This document shows, one piece after another, positions 51,312-59,639 of a stretch of 64,000 nucleotides of DNA. A model generated the notes under the pieces. The model saw only the letters and a list, made by a program, of their open reading frames with translations, was not told where the DNA came from and searched no databases. Numbering within the stretch: position 1 is the first letter of the stretch; every line of letters begins with the position of its first letter. The stretch covers positions 124,001 through 188,000 of the forward strand of contig JBEHYT010000004.1 in the NCBI GenBank assembly GCA_048498035.1, read 5' to 3'. The DNA is from CADEDV01 sp048498035 (GTDB lineage Bacteria; Bacteroidota; Bacteroidia; Chitinophagales; Chitinophagaceae). The position numbers were made by a program, and so were the translations under genes.

Positions 51312-52725
51312 CCTTTTTTCTACAATCATAATTTGCGTGCTATCGCTTGGATGTGCAGAGAAGATTTGTGCGCAATCAAATTCTGATAATAACTATCGGC
51401 AGTCGCTCCGCGAAGTGCTGGCCGATATTGAAAAGCGATATGACGTGCGCATCCGCTATGCCGATTCGATGGTGGATGGAAAATGGGTTGACTATGCGCA
51501 ATGGCGCTATCGGACTGGCGTGGAAGAAACGCTGGATAATGTATTGACGCCGCTGGATATGAAGGTAAAGCCAGACGGAACTAATGAAAACGGGAAGCCC
51601 CGGAAATATAAGCTGAGCTATTATGAATACTATCGGTGGCCGGTGGCAGAAGGGTGGGCAGAATTGGACCGCATTGCTGCGCAATACGGCAATATCGCGC
51701 AATGGGAAAAAAGAAAGGAACTGCTGAAGCCCTGCCTGCTGGCGGCGCTTCGATTGAACAAGTTGCCAGCATCGCCCGGTCACGCACCTATTATGACATC
51801 GGTTAGAAAATTTGACGGCTACACCGTGCAAAACATTGCGATCGAAATTTTACCCGGCTGCTGGATTAATGGATCGCTGTACAAACCTGCCCATTACAAA
51901 GGAAAGATTCCTGTTATTCTGAATCCCGATGGTCACTGGGAAAAACAGCGTTACCGGCCGGATTGTCAATATCGCTGTGCTGCGCTGGCAAAAATGGGAG
52001 CAATGGCATTTAGTTATGACCTGTTTGCCTGGGGAGAATCGTTGTTGCAGTTTAACGTTGAAGACCATCGCCGCAGCCTGGCTATGACGATCCAGGTGTT
52101 GGGAAGTATTCGAATTCTTGATTACCTGCTGGCGCTGAAAGATGCCGATACCAGTAGGGTAGGCATTACGGGCGGATCGGGCGCGGGTAGTCATACCGTG
52201 TTAATGACTGCTATTGATGACCGGATCAAAGTGTCGGCACCGGTGGTGGCAGTTTCTTCCTATTTCTATGGTGGTTGTCCCTGTGAAAGCGGTATGCCCA
52301 TCCATGAATGCGGAGGTGGAACCGATAATGTGGAAATTGCAGCAATGGCTGCGCCGCGGCCACAATTATTGGTAAGTGATGGCGGCGACTGGACGGATCA
52401 CATGCCGGAACATGATTTTCCCTACTTGCAGAAAATATACAGTTGGTATGGGAAAAAGGAGAATGTGAGCAATGTGCATCTGCCATTGGAAAAGCACGAC
52501 TTTGGGATTAACAAGCGAATAGCTGTTTATGAATTTATGGCTAGAAACCTGGGATTAAATCTCAAATCTATCCAGGATAAGAACGGCACAATTGATGAAT
52601 CGTCAATCACCATAGAGAAAGAAGAAGCGCTGTATGTGTTTGGTGATAAGGGTCAACTGTTGCCTTCCTGGGCCATTCATGGTTTTTCCAACCTGGAAAA
52701 AGTGTTTGAAGAAGCGATAAAATAA
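51304..52725 (+). CDS. Secreted alpha/beta-hydrolase (esterase-like) with N-terminal STN domain
   Basis: 473 residues from ATG 51304 with a signal peptide ending KICAQ. Residues about 27-100 (SLREVLADIEKRYDVRIRYADSMVDGKW, GVEETLDNVLTPLDMKVKPD, KYKLS) follow the secretin/TonB short N-terminal (STN) pattern usual in FecR proteins and TonB receptors. The rest is an acetyl-xylan-esterase/dienelactone-hydrolase-like fold with nucleophile S292 (GITGGSGAGSHT), an aspartate in DGGDWTDHMPEHD and a histidine in LEKHDFG. HWEKQRYRPDCQYRCAALAKMGAMAFSYD is common in this esterase group. It may remove acetyl or methyl esters from pectin in the periplasm. The STN fusion is unusual. Confidence 0.7.
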   Translation: MRNLFSTIIICVLSLGCAEKICAQSNSDNNYRQSLREVLADIEKRYDVRIRYADSMVDGKWVDYAQWRYRTGVEETLDNVLTPLDMKVKPDGTNENGKPRKYKLSYYEYYRWPVAEGWAELDRIAAQYGNIAQWEKRKELLKPCLLAALRLNKLPASPGHAPIMTSVRKFDGYTVQNIAIEILPGCWINGSLYKPAHYKGKIPVILNPDGHWEKQRYRPDCQYRCAALAKMGAMAFSYDLFAWGESLLQFNVEDHRRSLAMTIQVLGSIRILDYLLALKDADTSRVGITGGSGAGSHTVLMTAIDDRIKVSAPVVAVSSYFYGGCPCESGMPIHECGGGTDNVEIAAMAAPRPQLLVSDGGDWTDHMPEHDFPYLQKIYSWYGKKENVSNVHLPLEKHDFGINKRIAVYEFMARNLGLNLKSIQDKNGTIDESSITIEKEEALYVFGDKGQLLPSWAIHGFSNLEKVFEEAIK

Positions 52726-52730
52726 CAGGA

Positions 52731-53594
52731 ATGCGCACACGTAAATTATTTTTGATTTTATTGATTGCTGTTTTAATTCTAAATGCAGGAATTTTACAGG
52801 CGCAACGATATAAGGTTGGTGTAATTGACCTGATGTTGTTAAAACGACAAAAATTGGGCGCCATTCCCCTTGCGCGAGAGGTTGACGCAGATGGGTTGGA
52901 GGTGGATATGGGTGGTTTGGGAAACCGACCTACGTTCGAGAATCAATTATTAAATGACAGCATTCGAGAAGCATTTTTAAAAAAGGCAGAGGAGCAGCAT
53001 ATTGAACTTTTTTCATTGGGAATGACCGGTTATTATGCACAGTCGTTCTGTGAACGCGAGGAATATATCAGGTCGATTGAGGACTGTATTAAAACGATGC
53101 AGTTGATGCATATCAAAACTGCATTTTTGCCGCTGGGTGTGCAGTGTGATTTGAGGAAAAATCCGGCGGTCCGTGATTCGGTAGTAGCGCGGTTGAAGGT
53201 GGTGGGAAAGATGGCGAAAGAGGCCGGCGTAGTAATTGGTATAGAAACGGCATTGGATGCAAAGGGAGAAGTAGCATTGCTGAAGGAAATTGGATCAAAG
53301 AACATCAGGATTTATTTTAACTTCTCTAATCCCTTGAAAGAAGGCAGGGATTTGATCAGTGAATTAAAGATCCTGGGCAGGAAACGTATCTGTATGATTC
53401 ATGCCACCAACAAAGACGGTGTGTGGTTGCAGAATGATACGCAGATCGATATGGGAAAAGTGAAGAAGACGCTCGATAAAATGAAATGGCGCGGTTGGCT
53501 GGTAGTGGAGCGGAGCCGGGATGCTACACGTCCGCGCGATGTGAAATACAACTTTAGTGCGAATGTGGCTTACCTGAAAAGCATCTTTCAGTGA
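52731..53594 (+). CDS. Secreted xylose-isomerase-like TIM-barrel protein
   Basis: 287 residues with a signal peptide (LFLILLIAVLILNAGILQAQ), so periplasmic. The remainder is a sugar phosphate isomerase/epimerase (AP-endonuclease-2) TIM barrel: VDADGLEVDMGG, IELFSLGMTGYY, AGVVIGIETALDAKGEVALLKEIG, NIRIYFNFSNPLKEG, KRICMIHATNKDG and WRGWLVVERSRD. The glutamates and His of these strands are the usual metal ligands. Family members isomerise or epimerise sugars and inositols. Substrate unknown. Five bases after the esterase gene; last gene of this block, ending at a small inverted repeat. Confidence 0.72.
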   Translation: MRTRKLFLILLIAVLILNAGILQAQRYKVGVIDLMLLKRQKLGAIPLAREVDADGLEVDMGGLGNRPTFENQLLNDSIREAFLKKAEEQHIELFSLGMTGYYAQSFCEREEYIRSIEDCIKTMQLMHIKTAFLPLGVQCDLRKNPAVRDSVVARLKVVGKMAKEAGVVIGIETALDAKGEVALLKEIGSKNIRIYFNFSNPLKEGRDLISELKILGRKRICMIHATNKDGVWLQNDTQIDMGKVKKTLDKMKWRGWLVVERSRDATRPRDVKYNFSANVAYLKSIFQ

Positions 53595-53608
53595 AACCTG
53601 TCAGGTTT
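53594..53608. terminator. Short palindrome between convergent genes
   Basis: AAACCTG (53594-53600), T, CAGGTTT (53602-53608): a seven-base inverted repeat starting on the last base of the stop codon of the isomerase-like gene. It lies between convergent genes and may end transcription, but no T-tract follows. Confidence 0.4.
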
Positions 53609-53647
53609 ATCGGGAAGATCAGAAATCCGCAACATCTATACCCTTGC

Positions 53648-54853
53648 TTATACCTTTTTTAAATCAGGAAGAAAACTTGTGAAAAGGCCAATAAGCGGGA
53701 GAAACGAACAGACCAGGAACATGTTCTGCACGCCCCAATGGTCTGCCAGAATGCCAAGCAGCGCGGATCCCAAGCCACCCATTCCAAACGCAAATCCAAA
53801 AAACAAACCGGAAACCATCCCGATTTTACCGGGCAACAATTCCTGCGCATATACCAATATGGCAGAAAAGGCCGATGCCAGGATAAACCCGATGAATACC
53901 GTCAGGATCGTAACTGCCAGCAACGGCACGTGTGGCAACAACAATGTAAATGGCGCCGCACCCAGGATCGAAAACCATATCACATATTTTCTTCCAAACC
54001 GGTCGCCGATTGGTCCGCCTAACAGCGTGCCCGCAGCTACTGCCGCCAGGAAAATAAACAGGTGAAATTGTGCATTCTGCACACTCAGATGAAATTTATC
54101 AATCAGGAAAAATGTATAATAGCTGGTCATGCTTGCCAGGTAGAAATATTTGGAGAAGATCAGCACCAGCAGTATACCGATGGCCATTTTGATCTTCCGT
54201 TTTGATAAAATGAGATGGCCTGTTTCCTCTTTTTTCTTCTTCGGCCTAATCAGGTGCATATTGCCCATATACCATTTTCCAATGGTAAACAGAACAACAA
54301 TCGCCAGCAGCGCCAGCAACGAAAACCAAAGCACGTTTTGCTGGCCGTGTGGCACAATAATAATTGCTGCCAGCAAGGGCCCTATTGCGCTTCCGGCATT
54401 TCCTCCCACCTGAAAAATGGATTGCGCCAATCCTCTCTTTCCGCCCGAGGCCATATAAGCCACCTTCGACGCCTCCGGGTGAAAAATGGACGAGCCCATG
54501 CCAATCAATCCCACCGCTATCAGCAGCACACCATAATGATTTGCCAATGCCAATACCACTAAACCGATCAATGAAACACTCATGCCTGCCGCTAACGAGT
54601 ACGGCTGCGGCTTTTTGTCGGTATAAAAGCCAACAAAGGGTTGCAGCAACGATGCGGATAACTGGAACGTGAGCGTGATGATGCCGATCTGCGCAAAACT
54701 CAATCCGTAATTCGTTTTTACCATTGGGTAAATAGAAGGGATTAACGACTGGATCGTGTCATTGAGCATATGCGAAAAACTGATCGCGAAGAGGATCGGG
54801 TAAATGGTAGTAACGGGACGTTCCCCGGAAACTGAACTGCTTGTAGAGATCAT
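53648..54853 (-). CDS. MFS transporter, fosmidomycin-resistance (Fsr) family
   Basis: 401 residues and twelve predicted membrane helices, the only gene on the minus strand. The N-terminus SFSHMLNDTIQSLIPSIYPM and FAQIGIITLTFQLSASLLQPFVG, FYTDKKP, and SSIFHPEASKVAYMASGGKRGLAQSIFQVGGNAGSAIGPL are diagnostic of the Fsr group of exporters. The charged cytoplasmic loop PKKKKEETGH separates the two halves. Its link to pectin use is unclear and it may be a housekeeping or efflux gene separating two operons. Start at the ATG complementary to 54851-54853. Confidence 0.9.
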   Translation of the reverse strand: MISTSSSVSGERPVTTIYPILFAISFSHMLNDTIQSLIPSIYPMVKTNYGLSFAQIGIITLTFQLSASLLQPFVGFYTDKKPQPYSLAAGMSVSLIGLVVLALANHYGVLLIAVGLIGMGSSIFHPEASKVAYMASGGKRGLAQSIFQVGGNAGSAIGPLLAAIIIVPHGQQNVLWFSLLALLAIVVLFTIGKWYMGNMHLIRPKKKKEETGHLILSKRKIKMAIGILLVLIFSKYFYLASMTSYYTFFLIDKFHLSVQNAQFHLFIFLAAVAAGTLLGGPIGDRFGRKYVIWFSILGAAPFTLLLPHVPLLAVTILTVFIGFILASAFSAILVYAQELLPGKIGMVSGLFFGFAFGMGGLGSALLGILADHWGVQNMFLVCSFLPLIGLFTSFLPDLKKV

Positions 54854-54962
54854 GCAAAAGGATTAGTGGATGCAAAATTAGCCCGCCAAACCGATCCACG
54901 AAAAAACAGCCTTTCGGGATGCGGAAATACTACAGGACAGGCTGGATGGTAAATCGTGTCCG

Positions 54963-55033
54963 AAATAGTAAAATCCTCCATCTTTTTAGCGATTCCGTGC
55001 ATTTTTCAGGCTGCAACAGCTTGGTACATTTAA
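54963..55033 (+). promoter_or_regulatory. Putative promoter and operator of the GH141-like operon
   Basis: The block 54963-54990 matches 18506-18533 at 24 of 28 bases. Similarity continues without a gap through CATTTTTCAGG (55000-55010) to GTACATTTA (55024-55032). TACATTTA resembles the Bacteroidota -7 box and the TTT at 55002-55004 stands where the -33 element is expected. The gene start (55073) is about 40 bases further on. The 219-base gap between the divergent MFS gene and the GH141-like gene holds this region and otherwise nothing I can identify. Confidence 0.55.
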
Positions 55034-55072
55034 ACACTAATTGCCTGTTTCACAGACACAATTGACCGAAAA

Positions 55073-56971
55073 ATGAAACGATTGCCTACCTGCCTGCTGG
55101 TACTCCAGTTGCTGCTTTTTTTTCCTGCCCACAGCGCCGAGATCTTCGTTGCTCCCGGTGGCAATGATAGCAATGATGGTAGCCGCCAACATCCACTCGC
55201 TTCCGTTTCAGCAGCCCTCCGGATGGCACGGGAAATGCGCAGGTTACGGGATCCCGCAATCCAACATGGTATTCACATTTTTTTGGCCGGCGGCAATTAT
55301 TTTCTCGCAGAGTCAATTTTTGTGCGGCCGGAAGACAGCGGTACGCCAGATTCGCCCACAACCATCGAGGCCATGCCCGGCCAGCAACCCGTTTTAAACG
55401 GCGGACTGCCTATAGCGAATTGGAGCCTTCTCAAAACTTCATCCCCGGTAATGGCACCAGCAGCCCGGGGGAAATTATGGGTAGCCGACCTGCCGGAAGG
55501 TATCAGCAATACGCGTCAGCTGTGGGTTAATAATACCAAGGCAATTCGCGCACGTGATAGAAATGGCGATAGTATGAACCGCATCCTGAACTGGGATCAT
55601 CAACGTGCCGAATGCTGGATACCGACGCCACCGCAAAAAGGCCTGGAAAATATTCGGGGACTTGAATTTTTTATTCACCAGTGGTGGGCCACAGCGGTGC
55701 TTCGGGTAAAAAATCTTGAAGTACATGGCGACAGTACCCGGCTCCAGTTTTTTGAGCCGGAAAGTCATATTCAAAATGAACATCCCTGGCCGGCGCCATG
55801 GCTTTCGGAGAAAACCGGCAACTCAGCTTTTTATCTTAGCAATGCACTGCAATTTATTGATGAGCCGGGAGAGTGGTACCTGGATATCGCTGCGCGTAAA
55901 ATTTACTACTGGCCCCGCCCGGGTGAAAATATGAACAGTGCTGTTGCAATCGTTCCGGCACTGGAAACTATTGTTCGCGCAGAAGGAACTGCTGATGCGC
56001 CAGTGCGCAACTTCCGGTTTCGCAATATCTCATTTGAATACGCCGGTTGGCTTCGACCATCGGAGAAAGGTCACGTACCACTGCAGGCGGGCATGTATCT
56101 GCTGGATGCCTATAAATTGAAAATTCCGGGAACACCGGATAAAAAGGGCCTCGAAAACCAGGCCTGGATTGGCCGACAACCGGCTGCTGCCATTGTCCGC
56201 TTTGCGGATAATATTCAATTTGACCAATGCCGCTTTGCCCACCTGGCGGCTACTGGTCTTGATCTCGTAAAAGGGGTAAGCAATTCCATTATAAATGGAT
56301 CCGTCTTTTATGATGTAGGCGGCACCGGCATCCAGGAAGGAATGTTTAGCGAAGAAGCGTGGGAAACGCACATTCCCTATGACCCCGCCGACCTGCGTGA
56401 CCTTTGTACGGGAAACCGTATTACCAACAATCTGGTTTCCAACGCATGCAATGAAGACTGGGGTTGCGTTGGCATTGGTGCCGGTTATGTGCGAAACAGT
56501 TACATCGCCCACAACGAAGTGCGTGATATAACCTATTCCGGTATATGCATAGGTTGGGGATGGACGCGCACCGTGAATGCGATGCGTAATAACATTGTTT
56601 TTGCCAATAAAGTGCATCACTACGCACGTGAAATGTATGATGTAGGCGGGCTTTACACATTGTCTGCAATGCCGGGCACCGTGATCAGCGACAATTATAT
56701 CGATTCCATTTACAAAGCGCCGTACCCACATGATCCCAACCACTGGTTCTATTATTACCTCGACGAAGGCTCTTCTTATATCACGATCAAAAATAACTGG
56801 AGCCCATCTGAAAAAGTAATGCGCAACTCCAACGGCCCTGGAAATGTTTGGGAAAACAATGGTCCGCAGGTTGCCGACAGTATTAAACGAAATGCGGGCC
56901 TGGAGCCGGCTTATCAATATTTATTATCTACTGTGCCAGCGATCAATAACAACTGGCCCATCAATCATTAA
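55073..56971 (+). CDS. GH141-like right-handed beta-helix glycoside hydrolase
   Basis: 632 residues with a signal peptide (MKRLPTCLLVLQLLLFFPAHSA). EIFVAPGGNDSNDGSRQHPLASVSAALRMAREMR is the usual opening of GH141/DUF1565-type beta-helix enzymes. Domain one includes a sandwich insert (about 100-270, IHQWWATAVLRVKNLEV, EWYLDIAARKIYYWPR). The helix follows: FRFRNISFEYAGW, IQFDQCRFAHLAATGLDLVKG, IINGSVFYDVGGTGI, NRITNNLVSNACNEDWGCVGIGAGY, and EMYDVGGLYTLSAMPG. GH141 includes an RG-II alpha-L-fucosidase and xylanase-type enzymes. The length agrees. First gene of its operon. Confidence 0.65.
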   Translation: MKRLPTCLLVLQLLLFFPAHSAEIFVAPGGNDSNDGSRQHPLASVSAALRMAREMRRLRDPAIQHGIHIFLAGGNYFLAESIFVRPEDSGTPDSPTTIEAMPGQQPVLNGGLPIANWSLLKTSSPVMAPAARGKLWVADLPEGISNTRQLWVNNTKAIRARDRNGDSMNRILNWDHQRAECWIPTPPQKGLENIRGLEFFIHQWWATAVLRVKNLEVHGDSTRLQFFEPESHIQNEHPWPAPWLSEKTGNSAFYLSNALQFIDEPGEWYLDIAARKIYYWPRPGENMNSAVAIVPALETIVRAEGTADAPVRNFRFRNISFEYAGWLRPSEKGHVPLQAGMYLLDAYKLKIPGTPDKKGLENQAWIGRQPAAAIVRFADNIQFDQCRFAHLAATGLDLVKGVSNSIINGSVFYDVGGTGIQEGMFSEEAWETHIPYDPADLRDLCTGNRITNNLVSNACNEDWGCVGIGAGYVRNSYIAHNEVRDITYSGICIGWGWTRTVNAMRNNIVFANKVHHYAREMYDVGGLYTLSAMPGTVISDNYIDSIYKAPYPHDPNHWFYYYLDEGSSYITIKNNWSPSEKVMRNSNGPGNVWENNGPQVADSIKRNAGLEPAYQYLLSTVPAINNNWPINH

Positions 56972-56974
56972 TAC

Positions 56975-58036
56975 ATGCTAAACGTTGGAATACTGGGATT
57001 GGGAGAAGGCCGTAGCACGATGTCGGCCGCACTGCAAAGTGAAAAACTTTCACTGCGAACGATCTGTGATTCAAATGAAAATTTGTGTAAACAACGTTGC
57101 CAGGAATTTGGGTTTGAAAACTATACAACGCGGTATGAAGATATGTTGAATGATCCGGCTATTGATATTATCGCCATTTATACGCCGGATCACTTGCACG
57201 CGTCACATGTAAAAATGGCGCTGGAGCACGACAAGCACGTGGTTTGTACCAAACCATTTATTGACGATTTGTCAAAAGCCAAAGAACTGATCAATCTTCA
57301 AAAAGCTTCCGGGAAAAAGGTGTTTGTAGGACAAAGCTCCCGCTTCTTTGAACCGATGCGCAAGCAACGTGCCGACTATGAAGCCGGACTTATTGGTGAA
57401 CTGATCACCGTGGAATCTTACTACCATGCAGACCATCGCTGGTTTTTGGATAAACCCTGGTCGCTGCAACAATCGTTTAAATGGCTGTATGGTGGACTTA
57501 GTCACCCGGTGGATTTTATCCGTTGGTATCTCCCCGAAATAGAAGAAGTAATGGGTTATGGTATGCTCAGCAGCAATGGGAAAAAAGGTGGTTTGCAAAA
57601 CCCGGATACGATGCATTTTATCATGCGTGCAAGGGATGGACGTGTTGCACGTGTAAGTGGATGCTACACCGGCCCTGTGCAGCCGGTAACAAGAGACAGT
57701 GAAATGAGTTGCATCCTGCGCGGCACGGAAGGATGCAGCCAGGGTGATTATATGGATTTACGGTACGCCATTACAGATAAGACCGGGGAAGAACGAATGC
57801 TGACCTGGGAGCATAAACTGAAACATTATTTCCGGTTTGAAGGCAAGAGCCACCATGCCGGTGAATACCAGAATTACCTGGAATATTTCGCTGATGCAGT
57901 AGAAAATGATACAACGGCGTATCCGGATCTGCAGGAAGGAATCGGGACCATCGTGTTACTGCAAAGTATGGATCGCAGCCTGGCAACGGGAAAGCCGGTG
58001 AGCCTTTCAGCTATTCGTAATGAATTTGGACTTTAA
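56975..58036 (+). CDS. Gfo/Idh/MocA family NAD(P)-dependent oxidoreductase (second)
   Basis: 353 residues, no signal peptide. Rossmann start VGILGLGEGRSTMSAAL, then TICDSNENLCKQ, TPDHLHASHVKMALEHDKHVVCTKP (EKP motif as TKP). The second domain has WLYGGLSHPVDFIRWYLP, including the substrate-binding His. Distinct from the protein at 3177. Lies three bases after the GH141-like gene and just before a symporter, so it likely oxidises the sugar that the symporter brings in. A D-apiose dehydrogenase role would suit a RuBisCO-like protein later in the same operon, but no substrate can be read from sequence. Confidence 0.85.
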   Translation: MLNVGILGLGEGRSTMSAALQSEKLSLRTICDSNENLCKQRCQEFGFENYTTRYEDMLNDPAIDIIAIYTPDHLHASHVKMALEHDKHVVCTKPFIDDLSKAKELINLQKASGKKVFVGQSSRFFEPMRKQRADYEAGLIGELITVESYYHADHRWFLDKPWSLQQSFKWLYGGLSHPVDFIRWYLPEIEEVMGYGMLSSNGKKGGLQNPDTMHFIMRARDGRVARVSGCYTGPVQPVTRDSEMSCILRGTEGCSQGDYMDLRYAITDKTGEERMLTWEHKLKHYFRFEGKSHHAGEYQNYLEYFADAVENDTTAYPDLQEGIGTIVLLQSMDRSLATGKPVSLSAIRNEFGL

Positions 58037-58056
58037 TATTAAAACGTCAGAACAAG

Positions 58057-59637
58057 GTGAACGATATTTTATCACGATTGCAATGGGTTGATTACCTCAT
58101 CGTAGCGCTTTACCTGCTGGTGTTATTGTATATCGGTTACCGGGCAAGTTTTGCAAAGCGAAAAAAAGATGAGAATCTCTTTCTTGCGGGTAAATCGCTC
58201 AAATGGTATAATATCGGCTTTAATATGTGGGGTACCAATGTGGGACCTTCCATGTTACTCGCTTTTGCGAGTATTGGTTATACAACAGGCATCGTTGCAG
58301 GAAACTTTGAATGGTATGCCTTTGTTTTTCTTTTCCTGCTGGCCATGGTATTTGCGCCCCGCTATCTCGCCAGTAAAGTTACCACCATGCCCGAGTTTAT
58401 GGGGCAACGATATGGAGATGACACGCGAACCATACTGGCGTGGTATGCACTGGTAAAAATTCTCATTTCCTGGCTTTCACTTGGTCTTTTTGCGGGTGGA
58501 TTCCTGGTGCGACAAATCCTGCATATTCCCATGGCGCAATCTGTTGTTGTACTGGTGTTATTTGCGGGATTGTTTGCATTTGCCGGGGGACTGAAAGCAA
58601 TTGCACGGGTAAATACGTTCCAGATGATCCTATTGATCGTGGTGTCCTTCCTGCTTACTTTTATCGGGCTGCACAAAGTAGGAGGGATCAGCGCGCTGTT
58701 TCATAATACCCCGCGCTCCTACTGGAATCTTATTCATCCTGCAAATGATAAAAGTTATCCCTGGCCGGCAATTCTATTAGGTTACCCGGTGGCTGCGGTT
58801 GCTTTTTTCTGTACAGACCAGGCGATGGTGCAGTCTGTGTTGGGCGCGAAAAACCTGAAACAGGGACAACTGGGCGTAAGTTTTATTGGTTGGTTGAAAA
58901 TATTGTCATTGCCGCTGTTCATTATTCCAGGTATCATTTGCTTTGAACTTTTTCCCAACCTGAAAAGCCCCGACGAAGCCTATATGACGCTGGTGACAAA
59001 TCTCTTCCCAGCCGGTTTGAACGGTCTTGTGATCGTAGTGCTGATAGCAGTATTGGTAGGTACTATCGGCTCATCGCTCAACGCCCTCAGTACCGTATTC
59101 ACTACTGATATTTATGTAAAAAAGATAAATCCTGCTGCCACCAACGCACAGGTCATCAAAGTAGGAAGATGGTCAGTGCTGGCCGGATGTTTTTTTGCCG
59201 TCGCGATGGCGATTGCCATTGACCAGATCCGTGGTTTGAATTTGTTTGACGTTTTCCAGGCCGTATTAGGATTTATCGCACCCCCATTATCAGTGGTTTT
59301 CCTGCTGGCTGTATTCTGGAAAAAAACCACGCGACAGGCGGTCAACTTTACGCTTTCGTGGGGCTCTGGTATTAGTCTCGGTATTGGCATATTATACCTG
59401 TGGGTGTTGCCGGCATCAACCTATACATTCTGGCCACATTACCTGTTGCTTTCCTTTTTCATTTTTGCGCTGCTCCTCGTAATAGCGATAATTATTTCAC
59501 TCGGATCGGGAGCAGCAGGACGAGCAGTTGAAATGGACAGATCATTGTTGCCAAAAACAGACAAAATAGTATGGAGGGTCTGGATTGCGTTGATCATTGT
59601 GATGATCAGCCTGTATATTTTCTTTAACGGGTTTTAA
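58057..59637 (+). CDS. Sodium/solute symporter (SSS/SLC5 family), third
   Basis: 526 residues, about 14 membrane segments. WVDYLIVALYLLVLLYIGYRASF, DENLFLAGKSLKWYNIGFNMWGTNVGPSMLLAFASIGYTTGI, PEFMGQRYGDDTRTILAWYALVKI and LVGTIGSSLNALSTVFTTDIYVKKINP place it in the SGLT-like branch of the family. The start is GTG 58057 after an AAGG stretch. It differs from the two other SSS genes, which suggests a separate ligand. It sits between the Gfo/Idh gene and a GH78, so a monosaccharide from this operon is the likely cargo. Confidence 0.88.
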   Translation: MNDILSRLQWVDYLIVALYLLVLLYIGYRASFAKRKKDENLFLAGKSLKWYNIGFNMWGTNVGPSMLLAFASIGYTTGIVAGNFEWYAFVFLFLLAMVFAPRYLASKVTTMPEFMGQRYGDDTRTILAWYALVKILISWLSLGLFAGGFLVRQILHIPMAQSVVVLVLFAGLFAFAGGLKAIARVNTFQMILLIVVSFLLTFIGLHKVGGISALFHNTPRSYWNLIHPANDKSYPWPAILLGYPVAAVAFFCTDQAMVQSVLGAKNLKQGQLGVSFIGWLKILSLPLFIIPGIICFELFPNLKSPDEAYMTLVTNLFPAGLNGLVIVVLIAVLVGTIGSSLNALSTVFTTDIYVKKINPAATNAQVIKVGRWSVLAGCFFAVAMAIAIDQIRGLNLFDVFQAVLGFIAPPLSVVFLLAVFWKKTTRQAVNFTLSWGSGISLGIGILYLWVLPASTYTFWPHYLLLSFFIFALLLVIAIIISLGSGAAGRAVEMDRSLLPKTDKIVWRVWIALIIVMISLYIFFNGF

Positions 59638-59639
59638 TT

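Noticed and set aside
53648..54853. The minus-strand MFS gene as a recently inserted mobile element.
   Set aside because: No transposase, integrase, direct or inverted repeats flank it, and it is a complete family member with normal codon use by eye. Opposite orientation alone is weak evidence.
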